Source of the DNA: Isoetes taiwanensis | Lineage: Eukaryota > Streptophyta > Lycopodiopsida > Isoetales > Isoetaceae | DNA: 64,000 nt | Reading direction: 5' to 3' | Assembly: GCA_021234155.1 (NCBI GenBank) | Contig: JAJEKV010000004.1 | Span: forward strand, 9,422,109 to 9,486,108 | Part shown: positions 21,001 through 29,228 of the stretch, piece after piece | Layout: the number at the start of each line of letters is the position of its first letter | How positions within the stretch are numbered: the first letter of the stretch is position 1 | Notes under the pieces: generated by a model | What the model was told of the DNA's origin: nothing | The model's input: the letters and a program-made list of their open reading frames with translations, nothing else | The model's database searches: none | Made by a program: the position numbers and the translations under genes

Positions 21001-21053
21001 CTTCTTGTTACGATAGAGCTTAGTGGGATCTCCTTCTTACTTCTCTTGGGCAT
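17733..21053 (-). CDS. Copy A gag, protease and archaeal-type RNase H polyprotein
   Basis: This is a continuous 1106-codon frame from MPKRSKKEIPLSS. The capsid is roughly residues 90-260. There are three CCHC knuckles: CEYCGSIGHSDTTC (296-309), CSRCQIKGHNDQEC (315-328) and CKLCDKFKHDETTC (399-412). The aspartic protease has DTGSGVN at 611-617. At 857-980 lies a second RNase H of the archaeal/plant Tat type (GAFSKLKNYGGVGVF, NNEAEYHALIQG, TIFGDSLLACQQ, QNSVADALAQSA), here placed before RT. The first catalytic residue is Glu (YFEGAF) where copy B has Asp. The frame then reads through CACCATT-type repeats and shifts. Compared with copy B it lacks about 40 codons after EKTKT (around 19490). Confidence 0.9.
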   Translation of the reverse strand: MPKRSKKEIPLSSIVTRRGPVSQSSGSKLHQDSISFSDLGEDLGSNSQIQEVLIPFTDLEGNPISFFKLKGDSISFFQFQETQEEAEMAVLPPMVWGFQTMGIPKFDDLVDRDPLKHIVKFERYCQQCKLPAGDYLLWFHSSLQDSVEEWAQTQPDTMTYQELKEAFIANYQEVHGKDKTMERWTNFTQKEDESIREYNQRYIAVLKAVVHWKIARSDEMDIQWYVKGLKRAIAHKVKAKQPTTLLEAQKYALKAEDKLGYIHEVAAPEHKTEDIAAKISKLTIGEKPREVQFITCEYCGSIGHSDTTCRLLKFCSRCQIKGHNDQECREKRFFERANPVFAVMQQPPPIPIQPMQAAPIIPQVPMMPQAPIAQQVPMGSTPMVQPKQGWYPSKAHLYCKLCDKFKHDETTCWKIHGKPEWATNKYPPKQQVFESVPLPNNDVRIQDAKYIENPQVKALIEELKKQEKAKSVVNCGFVEVEHDPFQQEEEIGEVNAVTRSQKVVQEPRVVPIAEKTKTTMVDEEIQNEDDVISQVLATKVTLTLEQLMHYSPNLLQELGGRTKSEISVQQIISNDADKRRMEPPARQSKDPGPFLCDVSINGYLIKDANIDTGSGVNVMPYHIMLQVGLKMMEPTTMMLKAFNQMKVQPMGVIRNVLCKVYEVEAILDFMVLKFPESVHAETYTLLLSHTWLDAVQAETSWRKREMNIFQGEHKVTIDHPLKSAKGTFLCNPSLRSPQLEISKENAMVSGQQGLSCFHVLEVGDREDKTLYKWLKGTQNSEICHLQQQVADKYIQRLESIAEDELQETLVNMQEESIQRPIAETLFQQGIDEDQVEMLILTSSMDGINRNQPTIEGQMYFEGAFSKLKNYGGVGVFLIYGHKKKIVTLSIPCTASSNNEAEYHALIQGMTLAKKKHVDCLTIFGDSLLACQQLMDQVQVLSANLRGLHQQAMDLKSCFQQCIMVHVPREQNSVADALAQSAMVQAAWWHAHILEDEVNHISPCSPHSPQSSPAPHSLPSPHSPQSTFIIAITFTTFIITTFSTNTTNHHIHHCHHIHHIHHCHHIHYSHHIHYSHHIHSRTSIFLKAIKKNWLLLEAILLKRRNVI

Positions 21054-21222
21054 AAAACTATGCTCCCCTTGTCAAATTTTACTCCACAAATCAATTACGG
21101 CAAAATTCCCTTCACACAAGAAATTGCTCCTTTCTCAATGGTGCCGTTCTTTACCGACGAACACCAATACCAATGGTAACAACTCCCTTTTCAATGGAAA
21201 TTCTTGCCGATCAATGGTCTGT

Positions 21223-21240
21223 CGAGCACCGTGGTCGCCA
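21223..21240 (-). promoter_or_regulatory. Primer-binding site of copy A
   Basis: On the minus strand TGGCGACCACGGTGCTCG lies three bases after the 5' LTR end (TAACA-ATT). It begins TGG, as required to pair with a tRNA CCA end. The GTGGTCGCCA complement resembles the 3' end of an Arg-type tRNA. This is a recalled resemblance, not a search. Confidence 0.6.
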
Positions 21241-21243
21241 AAT

Positions 21244-21347
21244 TGTTAGAGCCTAGACTCTAACCTTGCAAGAAGGATGAAAAACCCAACAATCCAAGCT
21301 CAATCTATCAGAATAAGGCAATGCACAACACAAAGAATCATCATCTC
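21244..21347 (-). repeat. Truncated 5' LTR of copy A
   Basis: It is identical in order to the first ~100 bases of the LTR at 14252, up to AAGAATCATCATCTC, where similarity stops at the dimer centre. Only the downstream part (R/U5 side) of the LTR is kept. Confidence 0.8.
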
Positions 21348-21354
21348 TCAAGAG

Positions 21355-21395
21355 CACCTATGGTATGGGGTTTTCAGACAATGGGGATTCCAAAG
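21355..21395 (+). other. 41-base templated filler from gag at the dimer centre
   Basis: CACCTATGGTATGGGG to GGGGATTCCAAAG matches the gag of copy B at 21967-22007 in direct orientation, and sits exactly between the two facing LTR fragments. Such a filler is typical of template switching or templated end joining. Confidence 0.8.
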
Positions 21396-21504
21396 CTATG
21401 GAGATGATGATTCTTTGTGTTGTGCATTGCCTTATTCTGATAGATTGAGCTTGGATTGTTGGGTTTTTCATCCTTCTTGCAAGGTTAGAGTCTAGGCTCT
21501 AACA
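21396..21504 (+). repeat. Truncated 5' LTR of copy B
   Basis: It begins CTATGGAGATGATGATTC and ends GGCTCTAACA. It is the mirror counterpart of 21244-21347, with the same LTR part retained. Confidence 0.8.
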
Positions 21505-21507
21505 ATT

Positions 21508-21525
21508 TGGCGACCACGGTGCTCG
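21508..21525 (+). promoter_or_regulatory. Primer-binding site of copy B
   Basis: TGGCGACCACGGTGCTCG starts three bases after the LTR end, the same as in copy A. Confidence 0.6.
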
Positions 21526-21694
21526 ACAGACCATTGATCGGCAAGAATTTCCATTGAAAAGGGAGTTGTTACCATTGGTATTGGTGTTCGTCGGTAAAGA
21601 ACGGCACCATTGAGAAAGGAGCAATTTTTTGTGTGAAGGAAATTTTGCCGTAATTGATTTGTGGAGTAAAATTTGACAAGGGGAGCATAGTTTT

Positions 21695-23419
21695 ATGCCC
21701 AAGAGAAGTAAGAAGGAGATCCCACTAAGCTCTATCGTAACAAGAAGGGGACCGGTGAGTCAATCTTCGGGCTCAAAATTGCATCAAGATTCAATTTCAT
21801 TTTCAGATTTGGGAGAAGATCTGGGGTCTAATTCTCAGATCCAGGAGGTTTTGATTCCATTTACCGATCTAGAAGGTAATCCAATTTCGTTTTTCAAATT
21901 GAAGGGAGATTCAATTTCGTTTTTCCAATTTCAAGAAACCCAAGAAGAGGCAGAGATGGCTGTATTACCACCTATGGTATGGGGTTTTCAGACAATGGGG
22001 ATTCCAAAGTTTGATGATCTGGTAGATCGGGATCCTTTGAAGCATATTGTGAAGTTTGAGAGGTATTGCCAGCAATGTAAGTTACCGGCTGGTGATTATT
22101 TGCTTTGGTTTCATAGTTCTTTGCAAGATTCAGTGGAGGAATGGGCACAAACTCAGCCAGATACCATGACATATCAGGAATTAAAGGAAGCTTTCATTGC
22201 TAATTATCAAGAAGTTCATGGTAAGGATAAGACTATGGAAAGGTGGACCAATTTCACACAAAAGGAAGATGAATCAATTAGAGAGTATAATCAGAGGTAC
22301 ATTGCGGTTCTCAAAGCCGTGGTGCATTGGAAGATTGCAAGGAGTGATGAAATGGATATCCAATGGTATGTGAAGGGGCTGAAACGAGCTATTGCTCATA
22401 AGGTGAAGGCTAAACAGCCTACAACATTACTAGAGGCACAAAAGTATGCTCTCAAGGCTGAAGATAAGTTGGGATACATTCATGAAGTTGCTGTTCCAGA
22501 GCATAAAACAGAGGATATTGCAGCCAAGATTTCTAAGCTTACAATTGGTGAGAAGCCAAGGGAGGTGCAGTTTATTACTTGTGAATATTGTGGGTCTATT
22601 GGGCATTCTGATACTACATGTAGATTGCTGAAATTCTGCTCAAGATGCCAAATCAAGGGCCATAATGATCAAGAATGTAGGGAGAAGAGATTCTTTGAAA
22701 GGGCCAATCCGGTATTTGCTGTTATGCAACAACCACCACCTATTCCTATTCAACCAATGCAAGCAGCACCTATCATACCACAAGTTCCAATGATGCCACA
22801 AGCTCCAATTGCCCAACAAGTTCCAATGGGTTCCACACCAATGGTGCAGCCAAAACAAGGATGGTATCCAAGTAAGGCTCATTTATATTGCAAGTTATGT
22901 GATAAATTCAAGCATGATGAGACTACTTGTTGGAAAATCCATGGGAAACCAGAATGGGCAACCAACAAGTATCCACCAAAGCAGCAAGTGTTTGAATCAG
23001 TACCTCTTCCTAATAATGATGTTCGCATTCAAGATGCAAAGTACATTGAAAATCCTCAAGTTAAGGCTCTTATTGAGGAGCTTAAGAAGCAAGAGAAGGC
23101 AAAATCAGTAGTAAATTGTGGATTTGTTGAGGTGGAGCATGACCCATTTCAGCAAGAAGAAGAGATTGGAGAAGTAAATGCAGTTACAAGATCACAAAAG
23201 GTGGTTCAAGAACCAAGAGTAGTGCCAATTGCGGAGAAGACTAAGACCTCTTTTCCAAAGGTTTTGAAGGAACAAGCTTTCAAGGTGTCAGCACCTAAGA
23301 AGGTGCAATTCAATGTGCTGCCCACAGAACAATTTCAGTCTATAGAAGAAAATCAGCCCATAGTGATGCCTCCTATGGTGGATGAGGAAATTCAAAATGA
23401 AGATGATGTGATCAGCTAA
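21695..23419 (+). CDS. Copy B gag, ended by a nonsense codon
   Basis: Same start and capsid as copy A, with the same three CCHC knuckles. After EKTKT it carries an extra segment (SFPKVLKEQAFKVSAPKK and onward, about 40 codons) that copy A lacks. Its TAA (at 23417) replaces the CAA codon of copy A (VISQVLATK), so translation of protease would need readthrough. It also lacks about 16 codons after LLQEL before the protease. Confidence 0.85.
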   Translation: MPKRSKKEIPLSSIVTRRGPVSQSSGSKLHQDSISFSDLGEDLGSNSQIQEVLIPFTDLEGNPISFFKLKGDSISFFQFQETQEEAEMAVLPPMVWGFQTMGIPKFDDLVDRDPLKHIVKFERYCQQCKLPAGDYLLWFHSSLQDSVEEWAQTQPDTMTYQELKEAFIANYQEVHGKDKTMERWTNFTQKEDESIREYNQRYIAVLKAVVHWKIARSDEMDIQWYVKGLKRAIAHKVKAKQPTTLLEAQKYALKAEDKLGYIHEVAVPEHKTEDIAAKISKLTIGEKPREVQFITCEYCGSIGHSDTTCRLLKFCSRCQIKGHNDQECREKRFFERANPVFAVMQQPPPIPIQPMQAAPIIPQVPMMPQAPIAQQVPMGSTPMVQPKQGWYPSKAHLYCKLCDKFKHDETTCWKIHGKPEWATNKYPPKQQVFESVPLPNNDVRIQDAKYIENPQVKALIEELKKQEKAKSVVNCGFVEVEHDPFQQEEEIGEVNAVTRSQKVVQEPRVVPIAEKTKTSFPKVLKEQAFKVSAPKKVQFNVLPTEQFQSIEENQPIVMPPMVDEEIQNEDDVIS

Positions 23420-23508
23420 GTTTTGGCCACTAAAGTTACACTTACTCTTGAGCAATTGATGCATTATTCTCCCAATTTGTTGCAAGAGTTGATGCCGACA
23501 AGAGGAGA

Positions 23509-23721
23509 ATGGAGCCACCAGCCCGGCAATCCAAGGATCCTGGGCCATTTCTTTGTGATGTAAGTATCAATGGATATTTAATCAAAGATGCCAATATAGA
23601 TACCGGAAGCGGAGTGAATGTAATGCCTTATCATATAATGCTTCAAGTTGGGTTGAAAATGATGGAACCGACAACTATGATGCTCAAAGCATTCAATCAA
23701 ATGAAGGTGCAGCCTATGTGA
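23509..23721 (+). pseudogene. Copy B aspartic protease, N-terminal part
   Basis: The frame holds MEPPARQSKDPGPFLCDVSI and the active-site DTGSGVNVMP. It ends at a TGA (23719-23721) where copy A has GGA in QPMGVIRN, so the protease is split by a single substitution. Confidence 0.75.
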
Positions 23722-23754
23722 GTCATAAGAAATGTCTTATGCAAGGTCTATGAG

Positions 23755-26700
23755 GTGGAAGCAATCTTGGATTTCATGGTTTTGAAATTTCCAGAGAGTG
23801 TGCATGCTGAAACTTATACTTTGTTGCTGAGTCGTACGTGGTTAGATGCCGTACAAGCTGAGACTTCATGGAGGAAGCGCGAAATGAACATCTTTCAAGG
23901 AGAACACAAGGTTACTATAGATCATCCTCTGAAATCAGCAAAAGGTACCTTTCTTTGCAATCCTTCGTTGAGAAGCCCACAGTTAGAAATCAGCAAAGAG
24001 AATGCTATGGTGTCAGGGCAACAAGGTCTTAGTTGTTTTCATGTTTTGGAAGTGGGTGACAGGGAAGATAAGACTTTGTACAAGTGGTTAAAAGGTACCA
24101 AAAATTCAGAAATATGTCATTTACAGCAGCAAGTTGCAGATAAGTATATCCAAAGACTTGAAAGTATTGCTGAAGATGAGTTACAAGAGACTCTTGTAAA
24201 CATGCAGGAGGAGTCCATTCAAAGACCCATTGCTGAAACTTTATTTCAGCAAGGTATTGATCAAGATCAAGTAGAGATGTTGATTTTGACATCAAGCATG
24301 GATGGGATAAACAGAAATCAGCCCACTATAGAAGGACAAATGTATTTTGATGGTGCATTCTCTAAACTCAAGAATTATGGAGGTGTAGGAGTATTTCTGA
24401 TATATGGGCATAAGAAGAAGATTGTTACATTAAGTATACCATGCACTGCAAGCAGTAATAATGAGGCTGAATACCATTCACTTATTCAAGGGATGACTTT
24501 GGCAAAGAAGAAGCATGTTGATTGTTTGACTATTTTTGGAGACTCTTTGTTGGTGTGTCAACAACTTATGGATCAAGTTCAGGTTTTAAGTGCTAATTTG
24601 AGAGGCTTACATCAACAAGCCATGGATTTGAAGTCATGTTTTCAGCAATGCATTGTGGTACATGTTCCAAGGGAGCAAAACAGTGTGGTGGATGCTTTAG
24701 CACAATCGGCAATGGTGCAAGCAGCTTGGTGGCATGCGCACATTCTGGAGGATGAGGTAAATCATATCAGTCCATGTTCACCACATTCACCACAGTCATC
24801 ACCTGCACCACATTCACTACCGTCACCACATTCACCACAGTCACCACATTCATCACTGTCATCACATTCACCACATTCATCACTGTCACCACATTCACAT
24901 TCATTACAGTCACCACATTCAGTCAAGAACATCAATATTTCTCAAGGCAATCAAGAAGAATTGGTTACTATTGGAGGCGATCTTACTCAAGAGGAGGAAC
25001 GTGATTTGATATCTTTGTTAAGAGAATTCAGGGATGTTTTGGCAAGAAATTACAAAGAATTGAAAGGCATTCCACCGGAGGTTGTGGTTCATACCATTGA
25101 TTTGAAACAAGGATCAAAACCAGTCCAACAAGCTCAAAGGAGAATGAGTCCAGCAATAGAGGAGCAAGTAAAGGTTGAAGTCATGAAGCTTTTGGAGGCA
25201 GGATTTATTGTACCAGTGCCAAATTCAGATTGGATCAGTTCTATTGTACCAGTGAGAAAGCCAAATAACTCAATCCGAGTATGCATTGATTACAGGGATC
25301 TCAACAAAGCTACCAAAAGAGATCATTTTCCTACACCATTCATCGACACTTTGCTGGATATTGTTGCAGGAAATCAGGCCTATTCTTTCTTGGATGGTTA
25401 CTCAGGATATAATCAGATCCAAATCTATCCACCACATCAAGCAATGACGGCTTTTCGAACCCCTTTTGGCATCTATGCTTATAAGGTATTACCTTTTGGC
25501 CTTACAAATGCTCCAGCCACATTTCAGCGAGCTATGACATATGCTTTTCATGATATTTTAGACTTTTTGAGAGTCTTTATAGATGACTTAACAGTATTTT
25601 CTAATCCAAGAAAGGATCACTTGGATCATCTCAGAAAAGTTCTTGAAAGATGCCGGCTGTATGGTATAAGTTTGAATCCTGCTAAGTGTATTTTCTTCAC
25701 TAGAGGAGGAAAACTATTGGGCAATTATGTTTCAGAAAAGGGGTTACAAGTGGATCATGGTAAGATTGCAGCCTTGGAGAAGGTGAAACCACCTACAAAT
25801 ATATCCCAAGTGAGAAGCTTATATGGCCAACTCAGTTTTAGTAGGAGGTATTTGCACAATTTTGCTAAAATAACCCAGCCACTTGTGGATTGTATGAAGC
25901 CAGGGCAGAATTTTAGATGGAAGGAGGACGCTCAAGCAGCATTTGAATGGTGCCTTGGACAATTGAAAGGGAGAACTTTGCTAATTCCTCCAAGAATGAG
26001 TGAGCCATTTCATTTATTCTTTACAGTTTGGGAGCAAGCTTTGGCTGTCACACTATGTCAGAAAAATCAGCAAAAGCATTATGATGTGAATTACTATGCT
26101 AGCAGGGTGTTAACTCCACAAGAGCAGAAATGGACTCATGTGGAGCATCTTGGGTTAGCAATGAAGTGGGCCTTGAACAAATTTAGACATTATCTTCTTC
26201 CTTCACAATGGAATTCAGCAAATGTACAGTATGTTTATATTCATATGGATGTGAACCCGTTGCCATGCATTTACAACAAGACTGTCCAGGATCCTAAGTT
26301 TACAAGATGGGCTCTTATCATACAAGAATTTGAGTTGAAGTATGTTAAGATGGCTCAAGGAGCTCATAATCCAAGTGCCTATTTGAGTAGTGGTGCTGAA
26401 ATAGAAGAGGAAACAGACCAGCAAGTAGCATTTCAGGATAATGGAGTATTACAAGGGTTCATTGAGACCGTGGATCTTTGGTATGCCAACATATACAGGT
26501 ATTTGCAAGATCAGACTTATCCTTCATCATTTTCAAAGCAACAAAAGCATGCTCTTAGAGTACAAGCAGCTGGTTATGTGGTGCATGAAGCTATTCTTTA
26601 TAAGCGGACTATGGAAGGTCTCTTATTAAGATGTGTTGCTGGTCAGCAAACTCATGATTTGTTGCAGCAAGCACATGATTGTCAGGGGCACTTTGCAGCC

Positions 26701-27168
26701 AGAACCACAGCTAGGAAGATCCTTCATTGGGGATATTATTGGTCAACTCTTTACAAGGATACTAGAGACTTTGTTAGCAAATGTGAGAAGTGTCAAAGGC
26801 ATAAGCAGTTAACAGGCCATAATAATATGCCATTCCATCCTATTTTGAGTGTTGGTCCATTTCATATGTGGGGATTGGATTACATTGGGCCTATCAATCC
26901 TCCATCTTCCAAAGGTCATAAGTATATCTTGGCAGCTACATGCATGTTTACAAAGTGGGTAGAAGCAATTCCAGCAAAGCATGCTACAGAAAATACCATG
27001 AAGTTTTCTTTATCACAATTTGATTTCTGGTTTGGTGTTCCAACCATTCTTTTTGTCTCGATGTGGAACTCATTTCATGGGGAAAGTAGTAGCTTAGTTA
27101 ACAGAAAAGATTGGTGTTCAACATGTGCAAGCTTCTGCTTATTATCCACAGGGAAATGGGCAAGCTGA
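23755..27168 (+). CDS. Copy B pol: protease end, archaeal-type RNase H, RT, classical RNase H, integrase
   Basis: This 1137-codon frame shows the domain order best. The C-terminal part of protease is followed by the archaeal-type RNase H with all four acidic residues (YFDGAF, NNEAEYH, FGDSLL, VVDALAQ). A low-complexity Pro-His-Ser linker made of CACCACATT-type repeats comes next (24775-24920). RT follows ([28 protein letters not shown], active site FIDD in LRVFIDDLTVFS), then the degenerate classical RNase H (FFTVWEQAL, NPSAYLSSG), the integrase finger (HDLLQQAHDCQGH, CEKCQRHKQ) and the first integrase Asp (GLDYIGPI). The frame is lost after NTMKFSL; the second catalytic Asp region reads FVSMWNSFHG, out of frame. 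Confidence 0.9.
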   Translation: MEAILDFMVLKFPESVHAETYTLLLSRTWLDAVQAETSWRKREMNIFQGEHKVTIDHPLKSAKGTFLCNPSLRSPQLEISKENAMVSGQQGLSCFHVLEVGDREDKTLYKWLKGTKNSEICHLQQQVADKYIQRLESIAEDELQETLVNMQEESIQRPIAETLFQQGIDQDQVEMLILTSSMDGINRNQPTIEGQMYFDGAFSKLKNYGGVGVFLIYGHKKKIVTLSIPCTASSNNEAEYHSLIQGMTLAKKKHVDCLTIFGDSLLVCQQLMDQVQVLSANLRGLHQQAMDLKSCFQQCIVVHVPREQNSVVDALAQSAMVQAAWWHAHILEDEVNHISPCSPHSPQSSPAPHSLPSPHSPQSPHSSLSSHSPHSSLSPHSHSLQSPHSVKNINISQGNQEELVTIGGDLTQEEERDLISLLREFRDVLARNYKELKGIPPEVVVHTIDLKQGSKPVQQAQRRMSPAIEEQVKVEVMKLLEAGFIVPVPNSDWISSIVPVRKPNNSIRVCIDYRDLNKATKRDHFPTPFIDTLLDIVAGNQAYSFLDGYSGYNQIQIYPPHQAMTAFRTPFGIYAYKVLPFGLTNAPATFQRAMTYAFHDILDFLRVFIDDLTVFSNPRKDHLDHLRKVLERCRLYGISLNPAKCIFFTRGGKLLGNYVSEKGLQVDHGKIAALEKVKPPTNISQVRSLYGQLSFSRRYLHNFAKITQPLVDCMKPGQNFRWKEDAQAAFEWCLGQLKGRTLLIPPRMSEPFHLFFTVWEQALAVTLCQKNQQKHYDVNYYASRVLTPQEQKWTHVEHLGLAMKWALNKFRHYLLPSQWNSANVQYVYIHMDVNPLPCIYNKTVQDPKFTRWALIIQEFELKYVKMAQGAHNPSAYLSSGAEIEEETDQQVAFQDNGVLQGFIETVDLWYANIYRYLQDQTYPSSFSKQQKHALRVQAAGYVVHEAILYKRTMEGLLLRCVAGQQTHDLLQQAHDCQGHFAARTTARKILHWGYYWSTLYKDTRDFVSKCEKCQRHKQLTGHNNMPFHPILSVGPFHMWGLDYIGPINPPSSKGHKYILAATCMFTKWVEAIPAKHATENTMKFSLSQFDFWFGVPTILFVSMWNSFHGESSSLVNRKDWCSTCASFCLLSTGKWAS
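24775..24925 (+). repeat. CACCACATTCA-type tandem repeat in the copy B linker
   Basis: Degenerate repeats of CACCACATTCA and CACCACAGTCA encode a (S)PHS(P/L)QS-like linker between the archaeal-type RNase H and RT. The counterpart in copy A (17820-18055) has a different number of units and is out of frame. Confidence 0.8.
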
Positions 27169-27745
27169 GTCTACTAACAAAATTCTGAAAGCTATCTTGG
27201 CTAAAACAGTGAAGGATAATCAAAGAAATTGGCATGAAGCCTTGAGGTGCCTTATGGAGTTTCGTGTGTACTTACAAGTTGGCTACGAGATTTTACACCA
27301 TTTGAATTGGTTTATGGAGTACAAGTCTGTGATGCCTATTCATTTGGACATTCCTTTGTGTTCATTTGTGGAGCTACCTTATTATGAGAATTTGGGAGAA
27401 GTTCCAACTCCAAATCAAGTGCATAATAGGATGGATGATTTGTTGCAATTGCAAGAGATGAGACAAGAAGCAGCAGACTTCAATATGAGGCATAAACAGA
27501 AAGTAAAGCTTATCAAAGACAAGTTACAGGTTGTCAATCTATTTGAGGAAGGGCAATTGGTGTTGTGCAGGACCACTAAGAAGCATCTATCCAAATTTCA
27601 AAGCCCATGGGAAGGCCCATTTCTGATTGATAAAGAGGTACCAGGTGGGGCTTTCTACTTGATGACTCCAGAAGGGGAATTGTTGCCTAATCCCAGAAAT
27701 GGCAAGGATCTCAGGCCTTATTTTGAAAGAGAAGTGCTGTTCTAA
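27125..27745 (+). pseudogene. Copy B integrase C-terminal half
   Basis: It holds the catalytic Glu in YYPQGNGQAESTN and the C-terminal domain ending RPYFEREVLF, equivalent to copy A. It is out of frame with 23755-27168, and its own middle (LMEFRVYLQVGYEI) is scrambled by small indels compared with copy A. Confidence 0.85.
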
Positions 27746-28138
27746 AGGATTCAGATTTGGCATAGCTCCAATTACAGAGAAGTTATGGAGAACTTTTGGG
27801 TTACAGCAGGTCGTTTTTCTGTAAAAACAGATGGTGACAGATCAATAATACTTCATCTATCCTACATCAAAAGATGCGTTTCGGCGATACGAATCCAACG
27901 AACTATGGTGCAGGTCAAACGGAGTTTTGGAACTCAAGATATCAGCTTTCAAAGTTTGCCACAGTTACAGAGGCTCTGTTTCGTCACTGTCAGTTTGGAC
28001 CAGTTTGTTTGTATCAGTCATTTGGATTTGAGGAGGGTGTAAATGTGTCATTTGGGGACATGTCCCAAGGACCATATGAGTTTGTTTTGTTGTGGGTTCT
28101 CCGCCACGGAGTGGCACATTTTCCCTGTGGTGCATGCC

Positions 28139-28447
28139 ATTGGGGTGATCACCACTCACCACACTTGTCACCACTCACCACGCTCGTCACCACTCACCAC
28201 TCACCACACTTGTCACCACTCACCACACTCATCATATACCGTATATAGAGTGATATACGCGCATGCACGCGTGCAGGATATTTGCACGTATGCATTGTGG
28301 AGCCATTATCATCATTGTATTATCTGAGCAGAGCAGAGAGAGAAGAACAGATAGACGGGGTATTGAGAGAGGATTTTGGTTGATCTAGCTATGGAGATGA
28401 TGATTCTTTGTGTTGTGCATTGCCTTGTTCTGATAGATTGAGCTTGG
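28139..28447 (+). repeat. 3' LTR of copy B, truncated
   Basis: It starts TTGGGGTGATCACC and follows the copy A LTR in reverse complement through the TATATA segment to GATTGAGCTTGG, where it stops about 55 bases short of the expected TAACA end. Confidence 0.8.
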
Positions 28448-28593
28448 AGGATATTTGCACGCGTGCATGCACGTATATCACTCTATATACGGTATATGAT
28501 GAGTGTGGTGAGTGGTGACAAGTGTGGTGAGTGGTGAGTGGTGACGAGCGTGGTGAGTGGTGACAAGTGTGGTGAGTGGTGATCACCCCAACA
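28448..28593 (-). repeat. LTR fragment in copy A orientation closing the insertion
   Basis: After AGGATATTTGCACGCGTGC the sequence turns to the opposite LTR strand and runs to CCCCAACA, the canonical LTR start on the minus strand. The switch coincides with the palindromic GCACGCGTGC of the LTR. Confidence 0.75.
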
Positions 28594-29228
28594 GCGGGCT
28601 TGTAAAGTGGTCAAGACCAACTGACCCAGCAGGCGATCTATGACATTAGTCCAGTAAACGATCCGCTGTTAAATGCAAGCGCCCATATAATGGGGTACTT
28701 TTCCGAAGACGAATACTCATCGGAATTAGATTATGAAGACCTTAACTTAACCGGCTTGAAGCGGGAACTTGAGGTATACACTGCTACAACAGATAGTGCG
28801 AATCACAGTATGGATTCTAGAAGCTCTAGAGGAGGATATGGCCAAAAGAGAGGCGGATTTCAAAGGGATGACAGAAATTTTCAAAGAGGTCCCAAGCATT
28901 TTGGCAAAAGACGTCAAGATGAATATCATGAAGCACAAAAAATCCAGGACACTCAGGAGCTGGATGGCGATCCAGACTTCGATCAGGTCTTCCTTTGCAT
29001 CTATAGGTTTTATTAAAAGCAATGGTTGCAGGTTTTAATATTATAACTGGCTTTTGATTTTGTATGATAAGTTTCATAAGACAGGTCAGTCTATAATATT
29101 TCAGACAATTGCTAGATACAGTGGTTATACATAAGTTAGGCGGTTAGCAATGGGTTAACATCTAGTTTTATCAAGGTTACAACAGATAACCTTAAGACAA
29201 TAAATCAGCCGATATACTAGTAACAGCG
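28594..29228 (+). mobile_element. Second PLE copy, continuation after the gypsy insertion
   Basis: It resumes with GCGGGCTTGTAAAG, matching 7224-7859 of the first copy closely. It includes exon 1 at 28690-28986 (MGYFSEDEYSSELDYEDLNL) and the start of intron 1. The match stops at TAACAGCG (29221-29228), an apparent inversion breakpoint. Confidence 0.8.

Larger units (their letters stand above)
14252..28593. mobile_element. 14.3-kb inverted Ty3/gypsy dimer inserted as one unit with target duplication GCGGG
   Basis: The insertion starts TGTTAGAG and ends CCCCAACA, the canonical TG...CA ends, and is flanked by GCGGG at 14247-14251 and 28594-28598. Inside are two almost complete copies of one gypsy family in opposite orientations: copy A (minus) 14598-21243 and copy B (plus) 21505-28138. 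Their truncated 5' LTRs face each other at about 21350-21396. Both outer ends are LTR ends in copy A orientation. The two copies differ by indels and substitutions, so they are not a simple assembly mirror image. Confidence 0.85.

Noticed and set aside
14252-28593. Two independent gypsy insertions
   Set aside because: Only the outer ends carry a target duplication, and copy B has truncated LTRs at both sides and no duplication of its own. Repair-mediated capture of B within A's 5' LTR remains possible.
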